Positions 1 to 9,176 of a stretch of DNA of 64,000 nucleotides are shown piece after piece (position 1 is the first letter of the stretch; every line of letters begins with the position of its first letter). The stretch comes from MPNP01 sp026710155. GTDB lineage: Bacteria > Pseudomonadota > Alphaproteobacteria > Rhodobacterales > Rhodobacteraceae. The stretch is taken from positions 62,001 to 126,000 of the forward strand of contig OZ241737.1 of NCBI GenBank assembly GCA_965200885.1. Reading direction: 5' to 3'. Below the pieces are notes generated by a model. It was not told the DNA's origin, made no database searches, and worked only from the letters and a program-made list of their open reading frames with translations. Both the position numbers and the translations under genes were made by a program.

Positions 1-392
1 AAAAACCTACTTTTTCGATAAAAACAGTGGTTTGCGCTTGCGATCAGGCTGAATTAATAAGTATCACTTGAACATAAAAATCGTACCATTTTCTGTCGGT
101 CATAAACCATTACCATCATTTCAATCGTGGTGGGATAGCAGTAAAAGAAGTCTGGTGAGTTTTTTTAGGTTGGCTTACAGGCAGTTTTACGCACTTTGAT
201 GTATAAATTGACCTGTGAGAAGGAGAAATAACTCCATGAAATGATCACTGGAGTGACTTATTTTACTGCTCCAACACCTTCGTGATTCAATGTGAAATGA
301 TGTACAATAAAAAGCGTAATAATTTGCCTGTTCAATCTCGATGGCCTTTCGATTTAAAGTCCCCATCCCAAAAACAAACCTGCATTTAATGC
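1..392. other. Non-coding left edge
   Basis: No convincing gene is seen on either strand. The minus-strand leuCD transcript ends here, and leuB, which often follows leuD, is not in this stretch. The end of leuD and the bases just after it contain a short GGCC-centred palindrome near 400-412, but there is no clear hairpin with a T-run. Confidence 0.5.
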
Positions 393-1001
393 CTATAACC
401 AAGGCCTGGTAAGTGAATAATTATCCTCAAACTTGTCGATATGGGACACTTTCTCCATGGTCAGACCTATGTCATCAAGACCTTCAAGGAGACACTTCTT
501 CTTGAAACTGTCAATCTCAAAGGGAATTTTGGCACCATCCGGTGCTGTAATTTCCTGGTTTTCAAGGTCAATCGTCAATCTGGCATTTGAACCTGACTCG
601 GCAAAATCCATCAACATGTCAACCTGTTCCTTGGGCAGTGTAATCGGCAGGATGCCGTTCTTGAAGCAGTTGTTGTAGAAAATATCGGCAATCCCCGTGG
701 AAATGACACACTTGATGCCATAATCAAGTAGGGCCCAAGGTGCATGCTCCCTTGATGAACCACAACCGAAATTATCCCCTGCAATGATTATTTCAGCCTT
801 TTTCCAAGCATCCTTGTTCAAGACAAAATCTGGGTTCTCTTTGCCTTCGAGATCATATCTCATTTCAAAAAACAGGCTTACACCCAAACCTGTCCTTTTG
901 ACGGTCTTGAGGAACTGCTTTGGAATAATCATGTCCGTATCAATGTTGACCAAAGGCATCGGTGCAGCTATTCCGGTAAATTGCTCAAATTTCTTCATCA
1001 T
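393..1001 (-). CDS. leuD: 3-isopropylmalate dehydratase small subunit
   Basis: LeuD pairs with LeuC in the cytoplasm to isomerise 2-isopropylmalate to 3-isopropylmalate in leucine biosynthesis. The 202 residues match the usual length of the single-domain swivelling subunit. The opening PLVNIDTDMIIPKQFL and the substrate-binding stretch NFGCGSSREHAPWAL near residues 77-91 are family hallmarks. It lies 33 bp downstream of leuC on the same strand, so the two should be co-transcribed. Two adjacent ATG codons open the frame behind a GGAG-type ribosome site; the first is used here. No leuB or leuA is nearby. Confidence 0.97.
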   Translation of the reverse strand: MMKKFEQFTGIAAPMPLVNIDTDMIIPKQFLKTVKRTGLGVSLFFEMRYDLEGKENPDFVLNKDAWKKAEIIIAGDNFGCGSSREHAPWALLDYGIKCVISTGIADIFYNNCFKNGILPITLPKEQVDMLMDFAESGSNARLTIDLENQEITAPDGAKIPFEIDSFKKKCLLEGLDDIGLTMEKVSHIDKFEDNYSLTRPWL

Positions 1002-1034
1002 CTACTCCAAATCATTCTTTGTGATTAGGCCAAA

Positions 1035-2441
1035 TTAAATGAGCTGACGCACATCAGTCAATTTGCCTGTGACGGCAGCGGCCGCAGCCATTGCAGGACT
1101 TACCAGGTGGGTTCTGCCACCCCTGCCCTGACGTCCCTCAAAATTCCTGTTGGATGTCGAGGCACAGCGTTCACCTGGTGCCAATTGATCCGGATTCATG
1201 CCGAGGCACATGGAACAACCGGCCATTCTCCATTCAAACCCTGCATCCACCAATTGTTGGGCAATACCTTCCTTTTCAGCCTGTTCACGAACAAGCCCTG
1301 AACCGGGAACAATCATGGCCCGAAGTCCGGACTTGACTTTCTTGCCCTGCATGATTTTGGCCACTTCCCGCAGATCCTCAATCCTGCCGTTGGTACAAGA
1401 CCCAATGAAAACCGTATTGATATCTATATCGGACAATCTCTTTCCGGGCTTGAGTCCCATGTAATCAAGACTTCTCCTTACGGCATCAGCCTTCAGCCCC
1501 TCGAAATCCTCAGGAGCAGGTACATAGTCATCAATTGGCAAAACATCTTCAGGACTGGTCCCCCAAGTTACCACCGGTGAAATTGTTTCTCCTTCAATGA
1601 TGACTTCCTTGTCAAAACAGGCACCTTCATCGGAATAGAGAGACTTCCAGAAGGTCTGTGCAATTTCAAATGAGGCTCCCTTGGGTGAATAGGGTCTTGA
1701 TTTCAAATACTCTATGGCCTGGTCATCTGGAGCAATCAAGCCCGCTCTGGCCCCACCCTCAATAGCCATGTTGCAAACTGTCATTCGCCCTTCCATTGAA
1801 AGGTTTCTTATTACATCACCACAGTATTCGATGACATGACCCGTTGCGCCAGCTGTCCCTGTTTTGCCAATTATGGAAAGAGTAACATCCTTGGCAGTTA
1901 CACCGCGTCCCAGGGAACCGGTAATCTTGACCTTCATGTTTTTGGATTTCTTCTGGATCAGTGTCTGGGTTGCCAGAACATGCTCAACTTCACTGGTTCC
2001 TATGCCATGTGCCAAGGCTCCAAAGGCTCCATGGGTAGCCGTATGACTATCACCACATACAATTGTCATGCCAGGTTGTGTCAACCCCTGTTCGGGTCCT
2101 ATAATGTGTACGATACCCTGTCTTATGTCATTCACACCGAAGTACTGTATGCCGAACTCCTCGGCATTATGTTCCATGGCTTCCACCTGAATTCGGCTTT
2201 CCTCGTTTTCAATGCCCTTCTCCCTGCCGACATTGGTGGGAACGTTGTGATCGGAAACGGCAACGGTCTTGTGCGGAGCCCTGACAGATCGTTTGGCCAT
2301 CCTCAACCCGTCAAAGGCCTGGGGGCTGGTCACTTCATGAACAAGGTGCAAATCAATGTAAATCAGGCAAGTACCATCATCGGATTGGTGTACAACATGA
2401 TCATCCCAAATCTTGTCGTAGAGGGTTCTCGGTTTTGACAT
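1035..2441 (-). CDS. leuC: 3-isopropylmalate dehydratase large subunit
   Basis: LeuC is the iron-sulfur catalytic subunit of isopropylmalate isomerase, an aconitase-superfamily enzyme. Its length, 468 residues, is normal. The three cysteines that hold the 4Fe-4S cluster are visible as GSCTNGR (around residue 348) and GCSMCLGM (around 409 and 412). The N-terminus MSKPRTLYDKIWDDHVV is typical. An AAGGA ribosome site precedes the ATG. Divergent from the IalB-like gene, it shares a 230-bp intergenic region that must hold both promoters. Nothing in that gap looks like a leucine leader peptide with a run of Leu codons. Confidence 0.97.
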   Translation of the reverse strand: MSKPRTLYDKIWDDHVVHQSDDGTCLIYIDLHLVHEVTSPQAFDGLRMAKRSVRAPHKTVAVSDHNVPTNVGREKGIENEESRIQVEAMEHNAEEFGIQYFGVNDIRQGIVHIIGPEQGLTQPGMTIVCGDSHTATHGAFGALAHGIGTSEVEHVLATQTLIQKKSKNMKVKITGSLGRGVTAKDVTLSIIGKTGTAGATGHVIEYCGDVIRNLSMEGRMTVCNMAIEGGARAGLIAPDDQAIEYLKSRPYSPKGASFEIAQTFWKSLYSDEGACFDKEVIIEGETISPVVTWGTSPEDVLPIDDYVPAPEDFEGLKADAVRRSLDYMGLKPGKRLSDIDINTVFIGSCTNGRIEDLREVAKIMQGKKVKSGLRAMIVPGSGLVREQAEKEGIAQQLVDAGFEWRMAGCSMCLGMNPDQLAPGERCASTSNRNFEGRQGRGGRTHLVSPAMAAAAAVTGKLTDVRQLI

Positions 2442-2671
2442 TTTCTCAATCCTTGCTGGTTTGGTTCACAAAATCTTGAACAAAAGATGGTGATTAATGA
2501 ATTTACAAAAATAGTAGGGATTTGCTGAAATGCAAATTTGTTGAATTGTAACTTGTATAGGTGTATAATCCCCTAAATAATTGGTCATTTCGATATTCTG
2601 GTATATGTGAAGGATTTAAAAACAACGGCATTAGAAAAAATATACTAAATTATTCAGTGGTTTGAGGTAGA

Positions 2672-3217
2672 GTGGTGAAAATAAGGTTCGTTTTTGGTAT
2701 TGCTTTTTGGGCGGCTTTAGCGTCTCCCTTGTTTTCGCAGCAGGAGATTGAGGGAATTGATCAGATTAATGACTGGATCGTTTACAAGACCACCTCATCC
2801 AGCGAACAATTGCACTGTGGCATAATGGCCCAGCCAGCCGGTAGTTCCTATACCCAGAACGGAAAGACGGTCAAGGTTACACGGGGCATTACCAGGCTTA
2901 CCATATCAATTTTGGGAGGTCGGGGTGGCACCGAACTCGTTTCCCTTGAAGCCGGCTTTGATATAAAACGAAAATCATCAGTATCCCTGGTGATTGATGG
3001 CAACAGGAAATTCAACCTGCATCTTGATCCGGAAGACAAAATTTTGACCTATGCATGGCCATTGTATTCTGATGATGAAAAAATCGTATCTGCCTTGCAG
3101 CGAGGGGGAAAGGCTGTGGTCACCATGATTTCACAAAGGGGCACAACCGTAGTTGATACCTACTCCCTGAATGGTGTGACAGCTGGTTTGAAAAGAGCCT
3201 CCTTAGCTTGTCAATGA
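2672..3217 (+). CDS. IalB-like (invasion-associated locus B) exported protein
   Basis: A 181-residue protein with a Sec signal peptide (hydrophobic residues 5-20, cleavage near SPLFSQ). The rest is the beta-rich fold common to alphaproteobacterial IalB-family proteins, with the central segment SLEAGFDIKRKSSVSLVIDG and the ending SLNGVTAGLKRASLACQ, where IalB proteins usually keep a cysteine. The role of free-living IalB homologues is unknown; a periplasmic location is expected. Start: two consecutive GTG codons follow a GAGGT site; the second GTG (2675) has the better spacing. It is a single gene ahead of rlmN with a 23-bp gap. Confidence 0.75.
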   Translation: MVKIRFVFGIAFWAALASPLFSQQEIEGIDQINDWIVYKTTSSSEQLHCGIMAQPAGSSYTQNGKTVKVTRGITRLTISILGGRGGTELVSLEAGFDIKRKSSVSLVIDGNRKFNLHLDPEDKILTYAWPLYSDDEKIVSALQRGGKAVVTMISQRGTTVVDTYSLNGVTAGLKRASLACQ

Positions 3218-3240
3218 TTTTTGTTTGCTACTGGTAGGTA

Positions 3241-4401
3241 GTGGTTTACCCACAAGACGTTACGATTCCGGTTAAATCCATGACTCAAATTGAAAATGAT
3301 CAAAAAAACCTGATTGGATTGACCCGGTCATCCTTGTCGCAAACCCTTCTTGGATTAGGCGTTCCGGAACGAAAATTGAAAATGCGGATCGATCAGTTAT
3401 GGAATTGGATCTATGTCAGGGGGTGTCGGGATTTTTGGGCAATGTCAAATCTGGCCAAGGATTTTCGGGAACTTCTGAACGCTAATTCCGTACTTGGAAT
3501 CCCTGAATGCAGAATAAGAAAAATCAGCATGGATGGTACCAGGAAATACCTTTTCAGAGGTGATGGGGGTCATGAATTCGAAACGGTATACATACCCGAG
3601 GAAGGGCGGGGAACCTTGTGCGTTTCATCCCAGGTGGGTTGTACCCTGAATTGTACCTTTTGCCATACAGGTACCCAGGCCTGGGTCAGAAATCTCACCG
3701 TTTCCGAGATTGTGGGTCAGATCATGGCCGTACGTGATGACTTGAATGAATGGCCCATGGCTGGAAGAACCAGTACTTCGGAACAAAGACAGATTTCCAA
3801 TGTCGTTTTAATGGGTATGGGAGAACCCTTGTATAATTTTGACAATGTTCGGGATGCCATGAAGATTGTCATGGATGGTGACGGTTTGAGCATTTCCAGA
3901 AGACGGATTACCCTATCAACCGCAGGTGTGGTACCTGGTATCAAAAGGGCGGGCGAGGAAATTGGTTGTCGTCTGGCCATTTCCTTTCATGCCACGACCG
4001 ATGAAATCAGGGACAGGATTGTTCCCATAAACAGAAAATGGAACATCACCACCCTGCTGGCAGCTCTTCGGAATTATCCACGATTGAACAATTCGGATAG
4101 GATAACCTTTGAATATGTCATGTTGAAAGACCTGAATGATAGTGAGGAAGATGCACATCGTCTTGTTTCCCTCATCAGAAACATACCTGCCAAGGTCAAT
4201 TTGATACCCTTCAACTCCTGGCCCGGTTCACAATTTGAACGATCAACCCCGGAAAAAATTTCAAATTTTGCCAGAATCATATATAATTCAGGTTACCCAT
4301 CACCAATCAGAACTCCCCGTGGGGAAGATATTTTGGCTGCTTGTGGGCAATTGAAATCGGAGACTCTCCGTATGCGGCGGAAAAGGATTTCTGTAAATTG
4401 A
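3241..4401 (+). CDS. rlmN: Dual-specificity 23S rRNA (A2503-C2)/tRNA (A37-C2) methyltransferase
   Basis: RlmN is a radical-SAM methyltransferase that methylates A2503 of 23S rRNA and A37 of some tRNAs. The CxxxCxxC cluster motif appears as CTLNCTFC, followed by HTGTQAW. GMGEPLYN and the C-terminal GEDILAACGQL, which carries the resolving catalytic cysteine, are also present. Length (386) is normal. The longest frame starts at a GTG (3241); an ATG at 3280 (MTQIENDQ) is an equally plausible start and gives a more usual N-terminus. It is 25 bp ahead of the L,D-transpeptidase-like frame and could be co-transcribed with it. Confidence 0.96.
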   Translation: MVYPQDVTIPVKSMTQIENDQKNLIGLTRSSLSQTLLGLGVPERKLKMRIDQLWNWIYVRGCRDFWAMSNLAKDFRELLNANSVLGIPECRIRKISMDGTRKYLFRGDGGHEFETVYIPEEGRGTLCVSSQVGCTLNCTFCHTGTQAWVRNLTVSEIVGQIMAVRDDLNEWPMAGRTSTSEQRQISNVVLMGMGEPLYNFDNVRDAMKIVMDGDGLSISRRRITLSTAGVVPGIKRAGEEIGCRLAISFHATTDEIRDRIVPINRKWNITTLLAALRNYPRLNNSDRITFEYVMLKDLNDSEEDAHRLVSLIRNIPAKVNLIPFNSWPGSQFERSTPEKISNFARIIYNSGYPSPIRTPRGEDILAACGQLKSETLRMRRKRISVN

Positions 4402-4486
4402 AAAAATAAATTCATGGGGTATTCAGATGCAGACAATTAAAAATTTAACAGAGTGTAGAGTGGTACTTTTATCTTGGCGGGTTTTG

Positions 4487-4987
4487 ATGTCAAAAATGAA
4501 ACTGGGTGGAATATTTCTGGTCTGTGTCATGCTAATCGCTTCATGCACTGGAAACCAACCTGCATACAAGTCACAAAGAGTGACCAAGTTGGAGGTTGAT
4601 AAATCCGATCGTGAGCTTCGGGTTTACAACGGCCCGGATGTAATTCGTACCTTTGATATTGGATTGGGTTTCAGTCCTCAGGGCCACAAGAAAAAGGAAG
4701 GTGACGGAAAAACCCCAAATGGCCGTTATTACATCGATCGAAAGAACCCCTACAGTTCATTCCATTTGTCTTTGGGTATTTCGTATCCCGATGCCAATGA
4801 CAAGAGGAAGGCCGGAGAAAAGGGATACTCACCAGGTGGTGATATCATGATCCATGGGCTTCCAAATAATGGAGATAACCCTTCGAGGAGGGATTGGACG
4901 AGAGGATGTATAGCTGTCACCAACGCAGAGATTGAATACCTTTACAAGGTAGTGGATGTGGGCACACCCATAATCATCTACGAATAG
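4487..4987 (+). CDS. L,D-transpeptidase-like lipoprotein (YkuD/ErfK family)
   Basis: A cell-wall enzyme candidate of the YkuD fold, which cross-links meso-diaminopimelate residues of peptidoglycan or attaches proteins to it. A lipoprotein signal ending in LIASC predicts a lipidated periplasmic protein. The catalytic signature is seen as MIHGLP (His) and TRGCIAVTNAEI (Cys). The frame is open from 4427, but MSKMKLGG at 4487 starts directly before the signal peptide and is preferred. A second family member lies at 6162 with a different export signal, and a CAP-domain lipoprotein lies between them, so this stretch has an envelope-remodelling flavour. Confidence 0.88.
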   Translation: MSKMKLGGIFLVCVMLIASCTGNQPAYKSQRVTKLEVDKSDRELRVYNGPDVIRTFDIGLGFSPQGHKKKEGDGKTPNGRYYIDRKNPYSSFHLSLGISYPDANDKRKAGEKGYSPGGDIMIHGLPNNGDNPSRRDWTRGCIAVTNAEIEYLYKVVDVGTPIIIYE

Positions 4988-5473
4988 CCCCTGATCCGGG
5001 GTATCTGTAATTGGATAATTGCAATGCAATAACGCTTTATCCCAATATGATGATATCAGATTTTTCTCTTTAGATCACATTTATACTGGCATTCTTGTTT
5101 TCGATGTTACCTTTCTGGTTGATGCCAGAAGGAATGATACTGGCAATCCCAACGAGGGCCTATTTGGATAATTTGCCAATGACCAAGCCAAGTCAATGGT
5201 TCCTGACCAACAATATCCAGCCGAAAAACTTCGGGTATTTGGTCACAACCCTGATTTTGGATCAAAATCCACTATCTATCTCAGGGGTCTTGACTCCTAA
5301 CAAGATAATACAAGAAATGGAATTTTTTCCTCATCAAGGAGCCATTCGAGCAATGGGATGGGTAGATAAATCGACACAATTTTCGAAATCGGCGATCCGA
5401 GTTTCTTGAAACCTGATTTCATTGCCCATGTTTTTTTCAGTAGCAGTAGCTTGAAACAAACAAGGTTGTTAGG
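4988..5473. other. Gap with no supported gene
   Basis: About 490 bp between convergent genes. A weak CCCC/GGGG hairpin starts just past the transpeptidase stop (about 4987-5001) and could slow transcription. A 104-codon plus-strand frame (5095-5409) with a hydrophobic start has no recognisable motif and no clear ribosome site; I regard it as chance or a remnant. Confidence 0.4.
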
Positions 5474-5995
5474 CTAGGTGCCAACAAGCATTACCCACCA
5501 AATCCTTCCATCACTATCCTGTTGCCACCCTATCCCCATTCTCTTTGCTTGTGGATCCAAGATATTCTGGCGGGCTTCTTCTTCATTTAGCCAAGCACCC
5601 AAAATATCAAGCGGGACTTCAAAGGATTCGGCAATATTCTCACCAATCAACTCTCCCTTATAACCAGTTCTGGCAACCCTTGTTATCGGTGAAGATCTGT
5701 CTGACCCGAAATGCCAGGGACGATTTTGCAAACTCATGTCCCTCGCATGTGTAAAGGCCGCTGCATTGAGCTCAGACGAATACCTCAACCCGGCAGCATC
5801 CGTGGATGTTCTTATGTTGTTGATGGCTTCAAGCATTCGTCCTGGAATCAACCTTGCCTGCCTGTTGTCAATTCGATAAATCTTGGGATTGTAATTACTA
5901 TCGTCCCTTGGAAGATTGTCAAGGTCTGCAGTACACGCTGCGAGAAAACCGAGTGTAACCAATAATAAAAAGATTCGGGAGTATGTTTGTTTCAA
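5474..5995 (-). CDS. CAP-domain (SCP/PR-1, YkwD-like) lipoprotein
   Basis: A 173-residue lipoprotein: the signal peptide ends in the lipobox LAAC near residue 21. The mature part is a short CAP/SCP domain, with MLEAINNIRTSTDAAGLRYS, AAAFTHARDMS, a WHFGSD segment, GENIAES and AWLNEEEARQNILDP all in the order expected for bacterial YkwD proteins. The usual HxNIL/HRxNIL region reads ARQNILD, so the histidine is replaced. The function of bacterial CAP proteins is not well defined; some bind or cleave wall components. It is probably monocistronic and faces the divergent Tat-type transpeptidase. Confidence 0.85.
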   Translation of the reverse strand: MKQTYSRIFLLLVTLGFLAACTADLDNLPRDDSNYNPKIYRIDNRQARLIPGRMLEAINNIRTSTDAAGLRYSSELNAAAFTHARDMSLQNRPWHFGSDRSSPITRVARTGYKGELIGENIAESFEVPLDILGAWLNEEEARQNILDPQAKRMGIGWQQDSDGRIWWVMLVGT

Positions 5996-6161
5996 TTTTG
6001 CAGTCCAGTGAATTGTTCAATGATTGCTTGTTTTGTTTCCCTATAAATATCCACAAAAAATTGTTATGTGCAATACATAAAAAATTAATGGAAAAAGAGT
6101 TACCTTTATTTTAGAATTAATTGTATCAATATAAATCGTTTGAATTTATTGAGTATAACTT

Positions 6162-6722
6162 ATGAGCAGTTTGATTAGCAGAAGAAGTTTTGGAAAATCA
6201 CTCGGCGCCGGCCTCGGAATTGCCTTGCTAGGTGGAAACAGTGTTGTTGCCCAGAAAAGGCTGAGAAACATATCGGGTTTTCGACATGAAGTGTGGAAAG
6301 ATTACTTCAACAATCTGCAACATGGAGCCATTCTGGCAGATATCAGGAACAGGGTTTTGCACTATTGGTCCGAGGATGAGTCGATCTATCATTTATTTCC
6401 GGTAAGTGTTCCCTTGACTCCCGAGCTGACCAGGTTGGGATATACTGAAGTCATAAATAAAAAAGAAAATCCCAGCTGGACGCCTACTCAAGACATGTTG
6501 CGAAGAAACCCCGATTGGCCAGCATATATGCCACCGGGACCTGAAAATCCCATGGGAACTCATGCCCTCTATCTTTCCTGGCAATATTATCGCATCCATG
6601 GAACTCATGACACCAGAAAGATTGGAAGGCGTGCATCCCAGGGATGCATAGGACTATATAACGAAGATATCGCCGCGCTTTTTGATTTGGCGGAAGTTGG
6701 TACACAAGTCCTTTTGATTTAA
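6162..6722 (+). CDS. L,D-transpeptidase-like protein with Tat-type signal (YkuD family)
   Basis: A 186-residue YkuD-fold protein. The N-terminus carries SRRSFGKSLG followed by a hydrophobic stretch and a VVA-Q cut, which fits twin-arginine export of a folded protein; a Sec route is not excluded. The catalytic pattern is the histidine of YRIHGTHD followed by the cysteine of ASQGCIGLYNEDI. The central PDWPAYMPPGPENPMGTHALYLSW is the usual lead-in of this subfamily. Tat export contrasts with the Sec lipoprotein paralogue at 4487. It is likely a single-gene unit. Confidence 0.85.
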   Translation: MSSLISRRSFGKSLGAGLGIALLGGNSVVAQKRLRNISGFRHEVWKDYFNNLQHGAILADIRNRVLHYWSEDESIYHLFPVSVPLTPELTRLGYTEVINKKENPSWTPTQDMLRRNPDWPAYMPPGPENPMGTHALYLSWQYYRIHGTHDTRKIGRRASQGCIGLYNEDIAALFDLAEVGTQVLLI

Positions 6723-6965
6723 TCTTTCGGGGTATAACCGATGATTTTTTCACCATTTGATTTGCTTCATGGCATTTATGCAGTTTGGCATCGATTCCGA
6801 GTTCAAAATGTTCCACAGACTCATGGGCTTGACTATTGACCAAAAAAAAGTTGGTAGGTAATTTGATTTTATTATTTAAATCTGTAATCTAGATTTTATG
6901 TTAGACAAACAGATTATATAATGGCATTTGTCTATTATTCGTTAAAACAAAATTTGGAGGATTGT

Positions 6966-7169
6966 ATGAAGAAACTGGTACTTGCAGTGGCATTTGCAGG
7001 GTTGGCATTTGGTGCTAATGCCGGAGGCTTGGATGAAGCCGATACTTCGGATGAAATGGCTGCTGATCCTGAAATGATGGAACCTGAGGTGGAAGAACCC
7101 TCTGAAGGAGGTGGTTTTAACATACTGACCCTCCTTTTGGTTGCTTTGCTTGCAGTCGCATTTAAGTAA
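6966..7169 (+). CDS. Small exported acidic protein with a C-terminal hydrophobic tail
   Basis: A 67-residue protein. It has a clean Sec signal (MKKLVLAVAFAGLAFGANAG), an acidic linker rich in Asp, Glu, Met and Pro, then a Gly-rich turn and a hydrophobic tail ending LLVALLAVAFK that could anchor it in the membrane. The ATG at 6966 follows a strong TTGGAGG site, which decides the start over an upstream in-frame ATG at 6921. In layout it resembles short signal-acidic-hydrophobic proteins of Rhodobacterales that databases sometimes misname ferrochelatase; I make no functional claim. A perfect hairpin follows. Confidence 0.75.
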   Translation: MKKLVLAVAFAGLAFGANAGGLDEADTSDEMAADPEMMEPEVEEPSEGGGFNILTLLLVALLAVAFK

Positions 7170-7182
7170 ATAACAATTAAAG

Positions 7183-7210
7183 TTACCTGGACATTATTTT
7201 GTCCAGGTAA
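7183..7210. terminator. 10-bp perfect hairpin between convergent genes
   Basis: TTACCTGGAC pairs perfectly with GTCCAGGTAA around an 8-nt loop. It lies between the convergent small exported protein and the SDR gene, and probably ends both transcripts. There is no strong T-run on the plus side; the minus side continues into a loosely T-rich stretch. Confidence 0.65.
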
Positions 7211-7224
7211 GCATGTTTAGCAGT

Positions 7225-8088
7225 TCAGTTTAACGATTGAACTTGCATTTTGAGTCCTGATTTGTAATTGGGATGTTTAAGGTCGTACCCCAGTACGGTT
7301 CTTATTTTTTGATTCCTGACTCTTTTTGATTCGGAATAAAAGCTTCTTGCCATTTCACTTAGTTCTGCATCCTCGAAGTTTGTGCTCGTGGGTCTGGGTA
7401 TTTCGAGGAGATCCGCAGCATAGTCAATGACCTTGTCTGCTCTTTCGGGAAGGTTATCGCAAAGGTTGAAAATACCACTGGCTGTCGGTGTGTGTATTGC
7501 CTTGTGTACTATCCCGGCAATATCCTCGACATGAATGCGATTGAAATATTGATCAGGTTTGAGGATTTTTCTTCTGTTTCCCTTCCTGAGTTGTTCCATT
7601 GGCCCTCTACCAGGTCCATAAATTCCAGCCAGTCGAAAAATGCAGAGGGGTACTCCCCGTTGGGCTGCCAATTTTTTCCAGGCATCTTCGGCTATTACCC
7701 TGTACTTACCCCTTAGCGTGATTGGATTCACAGGTGTGCTTTCATCAACCCAATTGCCAGCATGATCACCATAAACAGCCGTTGTCGAGAAATAACCGAT
7801 CCATTGAAGATTGGCGTATTGATCATCTGGCTGCTGATTCAAATACTCGATTACAATGTCCTTTCCCTGTTTTGGAGGGATTGATATCAGCCAATGGGTT
7901 GTCAACTCCAGCTCATCATCAAGAGGAGTTCCAGGCCAAAGCCTGGCACCAATACCGATTTTTTCCAGAGTATTGCTTGTATCCTGGGATCTAGTTGTAC
8001 CGGTTATCGTCCATTTGCCGGATTTTAATAGTTCTTTGGCAGTTTGGGTTGAACTGTAACCACAACCAAAACAAAGCATATGATTCAT
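7225..8088 (-). CDS. NAD(P)-binding SDR/epimerase-like protein (YeeZ-like)
   Basis: A 287-residue extended-SDR protein. The N-terminal nucleotide-binding loop reads CFGCGYSS, a GxGxxS-like variant. TTAVYGDHAGNWVDE supplies the SDR Thr-Thr-x-x-x-Tyr region, with FRLAGIYGPGRGP after it. The sequence resembles YeeZ-like proteins that are often annotated as NAD-dependent epimerases of unknown substrate. It is the third gene of a minus-strand set, 47 bp after queG, an arrangement I associate with GST-queG-SDR operons in alphaproteobacteria. Substrate is unknown. Confidence 0.85.
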   Translation of the reverse strand: MNHMLCFGCGYSSTQTAKELLKSGKWTITGTTRSQDTSNTLEKIGIGARLWPGTPLDDELELTTHWLISIPPKQGKDIVIEYLNQQPDDQYANLQWIGYFSTTAVYGDHAGNWVDESTPVNPITLRGKYRVIAEDAWKKLAAQRGVPLCIFRLAGIYGPGRGPMEQLRKGNRRKILKPDQYFNRIHVEDIAGIVHKAIHTPTASGIFNLCDNLPERADKVIDYAADLLEIPRPTSTNFEDAELSEMARSFYSESKRVRNQKIRTVLGYDLKHPNYKSGLKMQVQSLN

Positions 8089-8135
8089 GGGGTGACCTGT
8101 TTCTGTTAATTATCAATATGAATGAAATGCCCAAA

Positions 8136-9176
8136 CTAATCGGTGTCGGCCAATTGTTCCTCGGCCCAACATGCCGCATCTGCAACCACTGGCTCCGGAT
8201 CGGTCTTCAGTTTTTGGACCATGGGCAGGAATTCCTCAAGATTGGAATTGCCAATGGCATAAAGTACATTCCTTACAAAGCGGTTTCGGCCAATACGGGT
8301 AATGGGGCCTCCTCGAAACAATTCCCTGAATTGGCGATCATCCAAGCTGGCCAACTGCTTCAGGGAGGGTGATTCCAGTTCTTTTCTGGCATGATACCTC
8401 GTTTCTTTTCCCAACTTGGCGAATTTATTCCATGGACAGACCTGCAGACAATCATCACAACCGAAAATTCTGTTGCCAAGACTTTTGCGGAGATTCTCCG
8501 GTACGGGTCCCTTGTGTTCAATGGTCAGATAGGAAATGCATTTTGTTGCATCCAACTGGTATGGTTTGGGGAATGCATTGGTTGGACAGATATCCAGACA
8601 TCTGCGACAACTGCCACAATGGTCACTTTCCTGTTCATCAGGTGGAAGTTCAATCGTGGTAAATATGGCTCCCAGAAAAAACCAGTTGCCTATTTTTCTA
8701 TTGATCAGGTTTGTATGCTTGCCCTGCCACCCAATGCCTGCAGCCTGCCCCAATGGTTTCTCCATAACGGGTGCCGTATCGACAAAAACCTTGATCTCTG
8801 ACTGTGGTTGCTGCTGGATGAGCCATCGACCAATACGCTTGAGTCTTTTTTTGATCAAATCGTGATAGTCCTTGTTACGGGCATAAAGAGCTATTGTTCC
8901 CTTGTCCACATGCTTGAGGTTTTCCAATGAATTTGCTCTTTGTGAATAGGAATCAGCAAGCATGATTACTGAACGTGCTTCAGGCCACAAACTTGTTGGA
9001 TTACCTCTCCATTCGGATCTTTTTTCCATCCAGGCCATGGTTCCATGGTATTTTGAGGTAAGGTAATGGTGTAATCTGGAATTCGCTTCGGGAATGGCAG
9101 ACGGGGAACAAACACCCACTGCATCAAATCCTTCATTCCAGGCCTGTTGTTTTAGTTCAAGCTTCAAATCAATCAA
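8136..9176 (-). CDS. queG: Epoxyqueuosine reductase
   Basis: QueG reduces epoxyqueuosine to queuosine in tRNA anticodons, using cobalamin and two 4Fe-4S clusters. The protein is 346 residues, normal for the family. Two ferredoxin-type cysteine sets are visible: CGSCRRCLDICPTNAF and CDDCLQVCPWNKFA. The N-terminal cobalamin-binding part includes the conserved YARNKDYHDLIKKRL segment. Its start overlaps the end of the GST gene by 8 bp, so translation is probably coupled. A C-terminal HEAT-like tail (ARKELESPSL to ADAACWAEEQL) is present, as in many QueG proteins. Confidence 0.96.
   Translation of the reverse strand: MIDLKLELKQQAWNEGFDAVGVCSPSAIPEANSRLHHYLTSKYHGTMAWMEKRSEWRGNPTSLWPEARSVIMLADSYSQRANSLENLKHVDKGTIALYARNKDYHDLIKKRLKRIGRWLIQQQPQSEIKVFVDTAPVMEKPLGQAAGIGWQGKHTNLINRKIGNWFFLGAIFTTIELPPDEQESDHCGSCRRCLDICPTNAFPKPYQLDATKCISYLTIEHKGPVPENLRKSLGNRIFGCDDCLQVCPWNKFAKLGKETRYHARKELESPSLKQLASLDDRQFRELFRGGPITRIGRNRFVRNVLYAIGNSNLEEFLPMVQKLKTDPEPVVADAACWAEEQLADTD

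Noticed and set aside
1836..2438. 200-codon plus frame opposite leuC
   Set aside because: A shadow of the conserved leuC gene.
5095..5409. 104-codon plus-strand frame
   Set aside because: No ribosome site, no motif and no conserved look; probably chance in an intergenic gap.
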